Shown piece by piece: positions 20,272 to 30,636 of a DNA stretch of 64,000 bases (the stretch's first letter is position 1; each line of letters starts with the position of its first letter). The DNA lies in the NCBI GenBank assembly GCA_032716605.1, contig CM064530.1, forward strand, positions 4,079,825 to 4,143,824. The letters are read 5' to 3'. Origin of the DNA: Paralithodes platypus. Taxonomy: Eukaryota > Arthropoda > Malacostraca > Decapoda > Lithodidae. The notes below the pieces were generated by a model. The model had not been told where the DNA came from. It was given only the letters and a program-made list of their open reading frames with translations, and made no database searches. The translations under genes and the position numbers were made by a program.

Positions 20272-20502
20272 GTGAATTGAATATAGTTGTCAGGTCATAC
20301 AATAAGTGTCGACAACTTGGTAATTTATCTAGTGAATTGAATATAGTTGTCGAGTAATACAAGCAGTGTCGACAACTTAGTAATTTATCTAATTAATTGA
20401 ATATAGTTGTCGGGTAATACAAGACTGTGTCGATAATTTATTAATTTATCGAGTGAATTGAATATAATTGTGAGGTCAATAAAGAAGTGTCGACAACTTA
20501 AC
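20272..20502. repeat. ~60-bp tandem repeat, 4 copies, each with a hairpin
   Basis: Units start GTGAATTGAATATAGTTGTC at about 20272, 20333, 20393 and 20454. Within each, AGTTGTCGA and its inverse TCGACAACT flank a ~16-nt variable loop. The stem is conserved better than the loop; unit 4 has a weaker left arm (AATTGTGAG). Confidence 0.88.
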
Positions 20503-20708
20503 TACACACTGAGAACAAAGTATAAACAAAATATGAGAAGGAATACTTCATTGATAACATTTCACTTATAGCTTCTTTTAATTCAGCGGAACCTTTTCAA
20601 TAAAATGCTACTATTTAATTGGGGCTTATATTCATTTCGCCTTCATAATATTTATAATTCAATTGGAGCTTTGACGCATTGACGTATTGATTAATCTTGT
20701 CAATGTAC
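20503..20708. other. AT-rich spacer
   Basis: Nothing recognised. Confidence 0.4.
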
Positions 20709-20916
20709 AGTTTAACAAAGTAGTAATGTCACATTGCCAATACCTCTTGAAAAAAAAGTGACAACCAACACTTACCGATTTAGATTTAGTTGTTACACTG
20801 GAATATCCATAATAATTTTCCAATTGGTACACTCTTATTTAACAACTGAAAACATTGACACAGTGCAGAGCAAGCGAAACAGATTGACAGTTGTGACATT
20901 ACGTATTTTGCTAACT
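20709..20916. mobile_element. possible small TIR element (208 bp)
   Basis: AGTTTAACAAAGTAGTAATG (then TCAC) at 20709-20732 is mirrored by GTGACATTACGTATTTTGCT (then AACT) at 20893-20916, about 20 of 24 positions matching as inverse. No coding capacity; single copy in the window, so the transposon call is tentative. Confidence 0.45.
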
Positions 20917-21474
20917 ATTCTTTCACAATAATTAATAGTTTGTATTTCATTATATGCAACAACAATGCAACAGACTAAATAAATGGCTGAACCAAACAGG
21001 TAACGCGTAAATAGCAGAAAAACACACGTAAATACCAAGTAAAAACACAAGTCAGTAACACGTAACATAACGTAACGAACAAGTATAGGACGCGTCAATA
21101 ACTCCGGGCACGCGTCGTCAAAAACTCACAGTAGCATCTCCATTTTCGGCAGCAGCCTGTGGAAAGCAAACAGGGTTGATCTATAGCAAACTTTGTCTTG
21201 GAACAGCGTCTCACCTCTGACCAACTCCATTAAATGCTCCTTAGGTTTCTAGTAGCAGGGATTGTGAATCTAAACTATCTTTTTCTGAATCTAGAGATCT
21301 ACAATAAAAATATGCTATATCTAGGTTATAATTCAAGTGTTAAGTGTATTTCAAGCATTGCACTAAATCTAGGCATCGGACCACTTGTGTATTTCAAGGT
21401 ACAGCTGCCAACACATGAACCTGGGGCTAATGCTGTGGATGACTGACTGTGTCTAAAGGGAGGTTTGGTTTTCC
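20917..21474. other. unique-looking sequence, no gene seen
   Basis: About 560 bp with no tandem repeats. Minus-strand and plus-strand frames of 70-87 codons have no recognisable domain or codon signal. Confidence 0.4.
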
Positions 21475-21620
21475 TCGACACCCTTCTTCCTCATGCATTG
21501 CCCCATTAGTTTTTTATGATTTTAAGACGTTCGGCCCATTAGTTTGGCGATTTAAGACCTTTTGTGCTATTTTTTCCTGGCGAGCGGGACAAAACCTGTG
21601 AATTAACAGGAACCCAAACA
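21475..21620 (-). mobile_element. family B repeat, fragment (copy 2)
   Basis: Reverse orientation: CTTCTTCCTCATGCATTGCC, CCCATTAGTTTGGCGATTTA, AGACCTTTTGTGCTA, TTTCCTGGCGAGCGG. The central hairpin is absent. Confidence 0.7.
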
Positions 21621-21639
21621 AATATTTTTTAACCCTTCT

Positions 21640-22130
21640 TTAGCGGGGCCCGACTTAATTCCGTATCTAAAAAGCTGGACAATGTGGCGGGGCCCGGCTT
21701 AAGTCCGTGTGCAATTTTGGCGCAATATTGGCTCTGAGAGAGAGCCGAGCGGTGGGAGGAGCGTAGGTTGCCTCATGACCGCTCGCCACGACCGTCGTGG
21801 GCCCACTGACATGTACTCCACACTACTCCACCCTCTCACTCGCTACACACGTAATTATGTAACGAAATGACCGTATTTTAGCGATTTTGCCCTTCGGTTG
21901 CACGATCGTTGCAAGACAACCAGTGATCGTAGAAGGATGGTTCGGGTGTCATTGGAAAGCTCAATTTACGCCCTTTCAGGCATACATACTTGTATTACGC
22001 TCTGGCTCTTGTTTATGCATGAAAAAGAGCACGGAAACAACCCCATTTATGGTTAAAAAAAAACGCTGGGCGGCACAGTGAATATACTCCACCACCCGCT
22101 CTTTGAGTGTTAAGTTTGACTGAGGTCTTG
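21640..22130. other. GC-richer unique block with a 54-bp duplication
   Basis: GCGGGGCCCGACTTAATTCC near 21643 recurs as GCGGGGCCCGGCTTAAGTCC near 21697. Further on are CCACGACCGTCGTGG (21786-21800, a 7-bp-arm palindrome) and GAGAGAGAGCCGAGCGGTGG. It stands out from the AT-rich surroundings. A 64-codon frame at 21887-22081 has no recognisable domain. Nature unknown. Confidence 0.4.
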
Positions 22131-22224
22131 GGAAGAAATTGAAAAAATAATAATGAATTAATAAGTAAATGAATACATAAATACAAATCTCCCCTTATCC
22201 ATGATAAAGGGCTATTCCATAGTA

Positions 22225-22365
22225 TTTATGGGAGTGACCGGCCTTCGGCTGGACAAATTTACTACCGAAAAAAATTCAAATTTCTCTCGAAGAGTGGTTG
22301 TGGGGGTGTTATTTCAAACTTGAAGGAGGTCGAGGGAGCAAACTAAAGACTTCCCCTTAACTCGA
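22225..22365 (+). mobile_element. family B-related fragment (copy 3), diverged
   Basis: GACCGGCCTTCGGCTGGACA hairpin, TACCGAAAAAAATTCAAATT, GGTTGTGGGGGTGTTATTTC, AAACTTGAAGGAGGTCGAGG. It matches the outer-left part of family B only loosely (compare 48.77-48.82 kb). Confidence 0.45.
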
Positions 22366-22615
22366 AACGCACAAGTAGTCGGATACATTCTAAATATAAG
22401 TGTTATAAAAAGCACCAAGCAAAATCTATGTGAGCATTATCTAACTGTAAAGCGTTGTTTATTAAGCAGTGTATCTGAATTGTATGTCAGTGGTATGGGT
22501 AATATGCAAGCTAGGATTATGCTGTGTTATTCAATGATCTTATGCTGTACAAAAGTGATTCTATGAAATTGATATAAGATGTTTCTAAAACTAAGTAATT
22601 GTAATACATAATATC

Positions 22616-22618
<3 letters not shown>
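22366..22618. other. AT-rich spacer
   Basis: Nothing recognised. Confidence 0.4.

Positions 22619-22703
<85 letters not shown>
22619..22703. repeat. (AT)n microsatellite
   Basis: About 40 AT dinucleotides ending ATACCGGTATATAT. Confidence 0.97.
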
Positions 22704-22967
22704 GGTATATATATTATAGTACTATAACATATTAATTATATTTAAATTTAATGGTGATATATGGTAATCCACCTATAGAGTGTTCTAATTCTAGGATTAT
22801 TTTGTTATGCACTTTTTAGACTAGGTTACTATTTGCTAATTATAATTCTTAATTCTTAAAATAGGGATGCATCATTAATAATTCTCAATATACCAGGAGA
22901 ATATTTGTTTATGAAAATAATTGCACTCATAAGCTCAAATGATACTTTATTAACCATTTGGTTCATG

Positions 22968-22971
<4 letters not shown>
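22704..22971. other. AT-rich spacer
   Basis: Nothing recognised. Confidence 0.4.

Positions 22972-23018
<47 letters not shown>
22972..23018. repeat. (GA)n microsatellite
   Basis: Perfect GA run of about 23 units; a smaller one lies at 23142-23154. Confidence 0.95.
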
Positions 23019-23021
<3 letters not shown>

Positions 23022-23339
23022 AACATAATTAATAGGAGAAATGAAGGAAACAGAAATAGATAGATGGCCTGATTATATATATATATTAATAAAAAAAATG
23101 ATATAGTAATTTCCACTAATAAGTGATTATTCTGTGTTTGAGAGAGAGAGAGAGCCAGCCATGTTAGCCTGCTCCCCCACTAATAGGCTGATGCCCAAAA
23201 GCGATTATTTCACAAGACTGTCTTTAGCCGTCTCAGCAAGTTTTCCCTCTACTCTGGCATTTTACGAAGATCAGCCTGGTTAGTTGGCATATTTTTGTTT
23301 GTGTGTAAATAGTTTGTTTACCTTCAAGTCTTACTTTAA
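23019..23339. other. unique-looking sequence
   Basis: No tandem structure or element ends recognised. Confidence 0.4.
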
Positions 23340-23550
23340 CCCTTTATCTGTCTTCTCCTCCTCTTCCTCCCCTTCTCCTCTTCTTATTATGGTCCTCTTC
23401 CTCCCTCTCTTTTGCTTATACGTTCTCCCCCTCTTCATTATTAATTATTATCTTATCTCTCGTTTCTTCCTTCTTCCTCTATCTTCTCCTCATTCTCCTT
23501 CCTCTGTATCTTCTCCTCTTCCTCCCTCTCTTCCTCGACCTCCTCCTCCG
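23340..23550. repeat. pyrimidine-rich tract
   Basis: CCTCTTCCTCC-type low complexity. Confidence 0.85.
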
Positions 23551-23576
23551 TGACTCACCATGGTAACTAACCCACA

Positions 23577-23789
23577 GCTATTCCCTGTTCCAAGTAAGTA
23601 GGCCAGAAATCGTTAATCCTAACCTCTGTAACTCGAAAAGGGCTAGAGCAAATGGGCTGTAAAATACTACACATATTCCCGGGCTGACCCTTCCCAAATG
23701 GTAGAAATATTAGCTCGATTACTCTAGTCTGTTGTGAGGTATTGATGTTAATGTTCAAGAGCTTTGGCCTACTTATTTGAAACAGCTAA
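23577..23789. mobile_element. family D TIR element (~213 bp)
   Basis: Left end CCCTGTTCCAAGTAAGTAGG then CCAGAAATCG and CCTCTGTAACTCGAAAAGGG; right end TTGGCCTACTTATTTGAAAC then AG, the inverse of the left end. Interior TGACCCTTCCCAAATGGTAG and GATTACTCTAGTC is the reverse complement of the interior at 7.27-7.33 kb, so orientation is opposite to that copy. Confidence 0.8.
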
Positions 23790-23821
23790 TAACCATAATA
23801 GCGAGTCAGTTAAAATTAGTT

Positions 23822-23922
23822 AAAATAGGACTTCAGAGGCTATCAACCCTACTGGATTATTAAGCCAGCACACTGTAAGTCAAGAAGAACGTCAGGACTG
23901 GAGCCTCTCTGCGAGCGAGTCT
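23822..23922 (+). repeat. family E interspersed repeat, copy 4
   Basis: AAAATAGGACTTCAGAGGCT, GGATTATTAAGCCAGCACAC, TGTAAGTCAAGAAGAACGTC, AGGACTGGAGCCTCTC. The final AACTCCAGTCCCTT is missing. Confidence 0.85.
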
Positions 23923-23989
23923 TAATCACAAGTCATATATTTATCACGTCACTGCCAATTTGTCGTTTAAATGGTTGTTTTTCCCTTCA

Positions 23990-24770
23990 GTATATCGTCC
24001 TCTTCTGTATCTTCTTCTCTCGTTTCTCCTACATCTGGCTTCTCTCGTTTCTGCTACAACTTTATTCTGATCTTCCTGTTATTTATCCTTCCTGCTCCTC
24101 CTCCTCCACTTCCTTTCTCCTCCTCTCCCTTCCATCACTTCCTTCCTTCCTTCCTCCTCCTCCCTCTTCTCCACTTCATTCCTTCGTTCCTCCTACTTCT
24201 CCACTTCTTTCCTTCCTTCCTCCTCCTCCTTCTCTTCCTCCTACTCCACTTCCTTCCTGCTCCTCCTCCTCCTCCTGCCCCACTTCCTTCCTTCCTTCCT
24301 TCCTCCTTCACTTCTTCCTTCTTCCTTGTGCTTTGTGACTCAGCATGGCAACTAATTACCCACAGGCTATATTATACACAGTAAACACTCCACCATTATT
24401 ACCCAAAGCATAGTAGTGCTTCTTTTGCCGAGTCTTCCTTGGCTAATATTACTGTTTAAAGTCCTCCTCCTCTTTTACATATTTTTGTACTTCTCCTTGC
24501 CTTCTTCTTCTTCTTTGCCTTCTGTTTCTTCCTCCTTGCCTTCATCTTCTTCTTCTTCTTCCTCCTTGCCTTCGTCTTCTTCGTCTTCCACTTCCCCCTT
24601 GTTCTATTCTTCATCCTACTCGTTTCCCCCTTTCTTCTTATTCCATCTCATCGTTTACTTCTGCCTCCTCCTCCTTCTCTTCCTCCTCCTTCTCTTCCTC
24701 CTTATACTCCATCTCCTATTCCACCTCTTCCTCCGTCTCTTCCTCCTCCTCCATATGACTCACCATGGCA
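23990..24770. repeat. two pyrimidine-rich tracts (CTTCCTCCT, CTTCTTCTT)
   Basis: 23990-24330 and 24450-24765, each ending in a similar phrase TGTGACTCAGCATGGCAACT / TATGACTCACCATGGCAGAA (also GTGACTCACCATGGTAACTA at 23549). The three phrase copies suggest that the tracts arose by duplication of about 400 bp. Confidence 0.8.
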
Positions 24771-24907
24771 GAATACCACACACACAATAATATGAAAACC
24801 TCTTATCACGAACAAATATTAACTCAATTATTTCTTCCCTGCAAACTCATGATACTAAGTGTTTTCATTCATTACAAACGCAAGATAATATTTGTTTATT
24901 TATTTAT
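24771..24907. other. AT-rich spacer
   Basis: Nothing recognised. Confidence 0.4.
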
Positions 24908-25114
24908 CTTAACCCTTTTTACCGGTGACGTGTCTATCATTTTATTCTGGCTATATTTCGACGATTTTTTGCGGGTTCTAGAAGGATCTGTGGTAGTAGA
25001 AAGGGTAAAGGGTAACTGTTAATTTCTGGAGGCCGTTTAGAAGCTGAATAGAATCGTCTAATAGCAGCCAGAATAAAATTTAAAAAAAAAGGTCGCCGGT
25101 ACAGAAGGGGTTAT
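24908..25114. mobile_element. family C palindromic MITE, copy 3, full length
   Basis: Left end TTAACCCTTTTTACCGGTGA, right end GGTCGCCGGTACAGAAGGGG then TTA. Arms: TTTATTCTGGCTATATTTCG / CTAATAGCAGCCAGAATAAA, and AGAAGGATCTGTGGTAGTAG in the centre. Two strand halves pair over most of their length. Confidence 0.85.
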
Positions 25115-25154
25115 TTATAGCATTTTGGATGGCTTGTCTCTCTTTCCTATATGA

Positions 25155-25200
25155 ATGTATATATGTATGTACGGTATGTATGTATGTATGTATTATGGAC
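25155..25200. repeat. (TATG)n microsatellite
   Basis: TATGTATGTACGGTATGTAT and further TATG units. Confidence 0.85.
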
Positions 25201-25356
25201 ATTCTACATTGAGTCTAGGATACATAAATTTTTACATATTATGTAAAAATGTATGTATCCTAGAGTATCTCCCCCAAATGGACTGCAAGGTGTTTGAGAT
25301 ACTAACTCTTCCTTGTATTATACCTCCCCGTAGCTCCCAAACAATAGGCCATTTAT

Positions 25357-25369
25357 ACCCCCCCCCCCC
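25357..25369. repeat. poly-C run
   Basis: Short C homopolymer. Confidence 0.8.
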
Positions 25370-25449
25370 ATCGGTGTGTCCGAAAGGGGTCAAGCGTGGG
25401 ACGAAATAAACTGGGATTACAGTCTTTTGTTTGGGTTACCCCTCTATTG

Positions 25450-25735
25450 TTAAGTGAGAGAGAGAGAGAGTGAGTGAGAAAAATGAGAGGTGTAATTAGT
25501 GAGAGGTAGACACAAAAATAGAAGATACATAGAGAGAGAGAGAGAGAGAGAGAGCGAGAGCGAGAGAGAGGGAGGAGTAAACACTATTATAAAGGAAGAA
25601 AAGAGTGGTAATACACACACACACACACACAGTAAACCCTCTCTCTATATACAGAAAACAAGTAGGGATATCACGGACAAAAGCTGCTCATACACCCCAT
25701 CCCCCCCTCTCTCTCTCTCATTCTCTCTTTTCCTT
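25450..25735. repeat. (GA)n, (CA)n and (CT)n runs
   Basis: GA at 25455-25475 and 25530-25570, CA at 25612-25632, CT at 25705-25735, separated by short ordinary sequence. Confidence 0.9.
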
Positions 25736-25844
25736 TAATACCGGAACTAGCCTCACGACGGGTCAATATATGTGCTCTCTGCCGGCTACCCCTCTGTAGA
25801 AAGACACTGGACATTTGGCTGACCATAAGGTTTAAAATTAAAAT

Positions 25845-26140
25845 TAAAATTACACCCCCTGGACCCTCTTTCAAGATAAATTTATACATTTTTCGGTCGG
25901 TTCCTGTTAAATTACAGGCTCGCTATCGCTAATCCAGGAAAAAACTCGACACCTATATTGCATGAAAGGTCTTAATATTGGCAAAAATAAAATAAACATA
26001 AAAATAAATAAATAAATAAATAGGGTGAAACCGCCAAACTAATGGGCCGAACGTCTTAAAATCTGAAAACTAATTGGGCTAAACATGAGGGAGAAGGGGG
26101 GGGGGGGGGGGGGGGGCAGAAAAAACGAACCATGTCTCCT
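25845..26140 (+). mobile_element. family B repeat, copy 4
   Basis: ACACCCCCTGGACCCTCTTT, TACATTTTTCGGTCGGTTCC, AATTACAGGCTCGCTATCGC, CTCGACACCTATATTGCATG, GCCAAACTAATGGGCCGAAC, AAACATGAGGGAGAAGGGG. A family member with AATAAATA inserted near 26000 and a G24 run at 26094-26116 replacing part of the right end. Confidence 0.8.
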
Positions 26141-26169
26141 TAATCGACCGGTTACAGTACTGTACATAG

Positions 26170-26395
26170 GAGTTTAGCCTTTCAAGACACAATAATTACG
26201 CAATTATTTTCTGTTTTCTTAGAGGGTTATATTTAGATTAGGAAGGGTGCATGGAGGTCAGAGGGTTCATTGAAATAGTCTTGACCCCTTTTTTGATTCC
26301 CACCGGTCCTTCCTAAACTGTACACAAGCGTCTAATGATGGCCAGACTAAACTGTCAAACTGCGTCGTAATAATCTTTAAAGGGCCAACTATTTG
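26170..26395. mobile_element. family C palindromic MITE, copy 4
   Basis: Arms AGATTAGGAAGGGTGCATGG and CCGGTCCTTCCTAAACTGTA; AGCGTCTAATGATGGCCAGA on the right. The left GGCTATTATTAGACGATTTT is degraded to AGGGTTATATTTAGATTAGG. The 2-bp-subfamily tail TGCGTCGTAATAATCTTTAA is present. Confidence 0.7.
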
Positions 26396-26454
26396 ATAAA
26401 CACAAATCCAATTAGCACTAAGGTATATTATGCTTGTCATTGTGAAGGTGGAAC

Positions 26455-26456
<2 letters not shown>

Positions 26457-26501
<45 letters not shown>

Positions 26502-26515
26502 TGGGGGGGGGGGGA
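26457..26515. repeat. (GA)n followed by G-run
   Basis: GA run of about 20 units then GGGGTTGGGGGGGGGGGGA. Confidence 0.95.
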
Positions 26516-26630
26516 TGAAAAGGATTGGAGGATTATGTATTAAAAGAGAGTTAGAGAAAGAGGGAGGAAGGAGAGATAGGAAAACATAAGAATACCATTA
26601 GAGGATTATTAAAAGGGAGAGAGAGGGAGA

Positions 26631-26631
<1 letters not shown>

Positions 26632-26668
<37 letters not shown>
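26632..26668. repeat. (GT)n microsatellite
   Basis: About 18 GT units. Confidence 0.95.
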
Positions 26669-26670
<2 letters not shown>

Positions 26671-26754
26671 AATCATTATAGAGCATTAATTACTTCCATC
26701 TTAGTGTTCCAAATGGCTCCACAAATTGCCTACAATTTAAAACCGTCGCTAACA

Positions 26755-27285
26755 ACATAACTACCAATTATAACTCCCATTCTAACCATAATTACCACAA
26801 CTAACATACCTGCACTACTACTATTACCATAAGTACCATTATCATAAGTACCACAACCACCAATAATATAACTACCACTATCACCACAACTACCAACACT
26901 ACCACTATCACCGTAACTACCATTATCATAAGTACCTCAACCACCAATAATATAACTACCACTATCACTACAACCACCAACACTACCACTATTACCATAA
27001 CTACCACTATTACCATAACTACCACTATTATAACTACCACAACTACCAATAATTTAACTACCACAACTACTAGCACCACAAAACATACCAGCGCCACCAT
27101 CACAACTACCATCACTACCACAACTATCACCATCACCACCGCAACTACCACCATTTCACCATCACCACTAAACATACCACCGCCACCACCATCACCATCA
27201 CAACTACCGCCACCACCACCACAACTACCACAATTCCACCATCTCCACAAAATCAACCACAATTCTACCAATCACCACTACCAAA
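26755..27285. repeat. trinucleotide-type array (ACCACAACT / ACCACTATC)
   Basis: Imperfect 3-bp periodicity with ACC, ACA, ATC and ACT triplets; longer phrases such as ACTACCACTATCACCACAAC and CCACCAATAATATAACTACC recur. The minus frame (156 codons of Val/Met/Ile) is an artefact. It is the reverse-complement type of the array at 27.62-28.77 kb. Confidence 0.9.
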
Positions 27286-27325
27286 ACTTTTTTTTCTACC
27301 GCCAAGTTTGCTCCACTATCCAATC

Positions 27326-27372
27326 AGAGAGAGAGAGAGAGAGAGAGAGTGAGTGAGTGAGTGAGTGAGTGT
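27326..27372. repeat. (GA)n-(GAGT)n microsatellite
   Basis: GA then GAGTGAGTGAGT. Confidence 0.92.
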
Positions 27373-27517
27373 GAGGGATGAACACAGAACAAGCCACAGA
27401 GAGGAGAGAAGAAAGAGAGAGAACAAATATATGGAGGAATGGAAAATCAACACGAAAGAAAAGAGGAGAGAGAGATGTTTAGAGACATAGAAAAATGTAT
27501 ATAGGCAAGTGATAGGT

Positions 27518-27519
<2 letters not shown>

Positions 27520-27571
<52 letters not shown>
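27520..27571. repeat. (GA)n microsatellite
   Basis: About 25 GA units. Confidence 0.95.
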
Positions 27572-27574
<3 letters not shown>

Positions 27575-27619
27575 TGATGCACAGGAAGGCTTTCACAATG
27601 AATTTCCAATCTCTGCATC

Positions 27620-28770
27620 TGATGTCAATTGTAGCAGTTGTGATGGTAGTAGTGGTATTGTTGATTGTGGTGGTTGTAGTGGTAATTGTGGTAGTGGTGA
27701 TGATTATGGTAGTAGTGGTAGTGTTGATTGTGGTAGTTGTGGTGATTGTAGTGTAGTGGTAGTTATGATAATGGTAGTGGTAACAATGGTAGTTGTGGTG
27801 GTAGTGGTAGTTGTGATGATTGTGGTACTTGTAGTGGTAGTTATGGTGGTAGCTGTAGCGGTGATTGTGGGTGTGGTAGTGGTAATTGTGGTAGGTGTGA
27901 TGATTGTGGTAGTTGTAGTGGTAGTATTGATTGTGGTATGTTTTATCAGTTGTGGTACAGTCAGTAATGGTGGTGGTAGTGGTTTTGGTGGTAGTTGTGG
28001 TAATGGTGGTAGTATGTGATATATTGAATGTTGGTAGCTGTGGTACGGTAGTGATGTGTTGGTAGTTGTGGTAGTTATAATGTTGGTAGTTGTGGTAGTT
28101 ATAATGTTGGTAGTTGTGGTAGTTATAATGTTGGTAGTTGTGGTAGGAAGCTCTTTTAGTATGAGATATACTAAATGTTGGTAGTTGTGGTAGGAAGCTC
28201 TATAAATATGTGATATACTGAATGTTGGTAGCTGTGGTAGTGATAATATTGGTAGCTGTGGTAGTGATAATGTTGGTAGTGTTGGTAGTTGTATTATGAA
28301 GCTCTTTAAATATGTGATATACTGAATGTTGGTAGCTGTGGTAGTGATGATGTTGGTAGTTGTGGTACTGATAATGTTGGCAGTTGTGGTAATGTCGGTA
28401 GTTGTGACGGGAAACTCTTTAAATATGTAATATACTGAATGTTGGTAGCTGTGGTAGTGGTGGTAGTGATGTTAATAGTGTTGGTAGTTGTGGTAGGTAT
28501 AATGTTGGTAGTTGTGGTAGGAAGCTCTTTAAATATGTGATATGTGAGTGTTGGTAGCTGTGGTAGTGATAATGTTGGTAGTTGTGGTAATTGTGGTAGT
28601 GATAATGTTGGTAGTTATGGTAATTGTGGTAGTTATAATGTTGGTAGTTGTGGTAGTGATAATGTTGGTAGTTGTGGTAATTGTGGTAGTTATGGTAATT
28701 GTGGTAGTTATAATGTTGGTAGTTGTGGTAGTGATAATGACGGTAGTTGTGGTAGGAAGCTCTTTAAATA
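27620..28770. repeat. trinucleotide-type array with a composite ~50-120 bp unit
   Basis: GGTAGTTGTGGTAGTGATAA-type triplets throughout. From 28140 on, a longer unit appears: GGTAGGAAGCTCTTTAAATA then TGTGATATACTGAATGTTGG, at about 28142, 28190, 28296, 28405, 28507 and 28752. Open frames of up to 149 codons are Gly/Ser/Asn or Val/Met/Ile artefacts. Confidence 0.9.
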
Positions 28771-28849
28771 TCCCGCATTTTAATCTAATTATGAAAAATG
28801 TACAGTAAAGCCGAATTTCTTTTAATTATCTTTAGGTCTGATTAAAATT

Positions 28850-28876
28850 ATACTCTCTCTCTCTCTCTCTCTCTCA
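28850..28876. repeat. (CT)n microsatellite
   Basis: About 12 CT units. Confidence 0.9.
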
Positions 28877-29004
28877 AAACCAAAAAAATATATATAACAT
28901 TTTAATTTATCTTTTTTTCTATCAGATCATATATACTTTAATTAATTTCATTGGGGGTGTGGTGGTGAGATTAATAAAAATAATCTTCACCATATATCGT
29001 TCTT

Positions 29005-29007
<3 letters not shown>

Positions 29008-29081
<74 letters not shown>
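29008..29081. repeat. (CT)n microsatellite
   Basis: About 36 perfect CT units. Confidence 0.96.
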
Positions 29082-29084
<3 letters not shown>

Positions 29085-29204
29085 ATATGTGGAGATCCCC
29101 ACATATATAGTTTTTTCTACCGTGAACAAGGTACTTCCATCTGAGGCTGTTAATAGTCCTTTAATAGAGCAGTTAAAGAAGAGAGTAGGCTGTATTTTAA
29201 ACCC

Positions 29205-29420
29205 TTAACCCTTTCAGTATATAAGGTCGCTTTAGCCCTTTCGTTCTGGCTATCATTAAGCACTTTTCATCAGCTTAGGAAGGCATTTTGGAAGCCAGAG
29301 GGTTAAGTGAGACAGACTTTACCCATTTGATTCTTAGAGGGCTTTCAGAAGCTGAGTAAAATAGTCTAATGATAGCTAGCAAATATTTATGAATACGTCT
29401 TGGTATTGAAAAGGTTGTCT
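29205..29420. mobile_element. family C palindromic MITE, copy 5
   Basis: CTTAACCCTTTCAGTATATA, TTCTGGCTATCATTAAGCAC, CATCAGCTTAGGAAGGCATT, central GAGGGTTAAGTGAGAC, and the return GCTGAGTAAAATAGTCTAAT then GATAGCTAGCAAA. The right end is decayed. Confidence 0.7.
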
Positions 29421-29474
29421 GTACTTGTCCGGAATAACTCCCTGGAATGAGGCGCAAGGTCTTTGAGATACGGA

Positions 29475-29665
29475 CCATTCCTAGCCTGACACATACACTC
29501 TCACACTCATTCTCACTCACACATTCACTCGCATTCTCTCTCTCTCTCTCTCACTCACAAACACTCATAATCTGTCACATACACTCACACTCATTCTCAC
29601 TCTCACTCATTCACTCACACACGCTCACATACTCTCACTCTCTTTCACTCTCACTCTCTCTCTCC
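29475..29665. repeat. CTCA / CACA / CT compound microsatellite
   Basis: The phrase CACATACACTCACACTCATT is repeated near 29490 and 29576. Confidence 0.88.
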
Positions 29666-29714
29666 TCCCCCACCACCCCCTGCCCTACTTTCGGCTTCCA
29701 GTGAAAATCGATAG

Positions 29715-30570
29715 GCCTATATCCCCTCTCCCCCTTCCTCCTTCCCTCTCCTCTCCCTTCTTCCCCCCTGCCCTCTCTTCTATCCTCCTGCATCCCTCCC
29801 TCCCCTCCCCCCCTTCCTCCTTCCCCTCCCCCCTTCCTCCTTCCCCTCCCCCCTTCCCTCTCTTCTATCCTCCTGCATCCCTCCCTCCCCTCCCCCGCTT
29901 CCTCCTTCCCTCCCCCCTTCCATTCTTCCCCCCTTCCCTCTCTTCTATCCTCCTGCATCCCTCCCTCCCCTCCCCCCTTCCTCCTTCTCCTCCCCCCTTC
30001 CCTCTCTTCTATCCTCCTGCATCCCTCCCTCCCCCCTCCCCCCTTCCTCCCTCCCCTCCCCCCTTCCCTCGCTTCTGTCCTCCTGCATCCCTCCCTCCCC
30101 TTCCTCCATTCCCCCCCCTTCCCTCTCCACTCCCTTCTTCCCCCCTTCCCTCTCTTCTATCCTCCTTCATCCCTCCCTCCCCTCCCTTCCTTCTATCATT
30201 CATCCCTTCCTCCCTCCCATCTTCCCTCCCTTCTTTCTATCCTTCATCCCTCCCTCCCCTTTCCTCCCTTCCCTCTCCTCCTACCTCCCCCTCCCCCTTC
30301 CTTTCCTTCTATCCTCCTTCTCTCCATCCTTCCCCCTTCCTCCCTTCTCATGTTCTCTCCTTCCACTATACCCCATTCCCCTCCTTTCTCTCCCCCCATC
30401 TTTCCTTTCCTCTCCTATCCTCCCCCTCCATCCCTACCTCTTCTTTCTCCCCCCCCCCCTCTTTCCTCCCTCATCTCCCCCCTCTCTTTTCCTCTCTCGC
30501 TTCCTACTCCCCCTCCCCTGTCTCTCCCCCCACACCCTCCCTTCATTTTCTCTCTTTCTCTTCTTTTTCT
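29715..30570. repeat. 60-85 bp pyrimidine minisatellite, about 7 copies
   Basis: CTCTTCTATCCTCCTGCATC then CCTCCCTCCCCTCCCCC recurs near 29773, 29859, 29939, 30004, 30064 (variant CGCTTCTGTCC) and 30151, decaying into unordered pyrimidine sequence by 30.25 kb. The 335-codon plus-strand frame is Ser/Pro/Leu artefact. Confidence 0.92.
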
Positions 30571-30597
30571 TCTTCCGGTCTCGCTTCCTTGAATTAT

Positions 30598-30602
30598 ATC
30601 TA

Positions 30603-30636
<34 letters not shown>

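Noticed and set aside
20835..21098. 87-codon minus frame with hydrophobic stretches
   Set aside because: AT-rich random sequence gives such frames by chance. No homology recognised, and it overlaps a possible TIR element end.
27570..28019. 149-codon Gly/Ser/Val frame, silk- or glycine-rich-like
   Set aside because: Direct translation of an imperfect trinucleotide repeat with no signal peptide or flanking exon structure.
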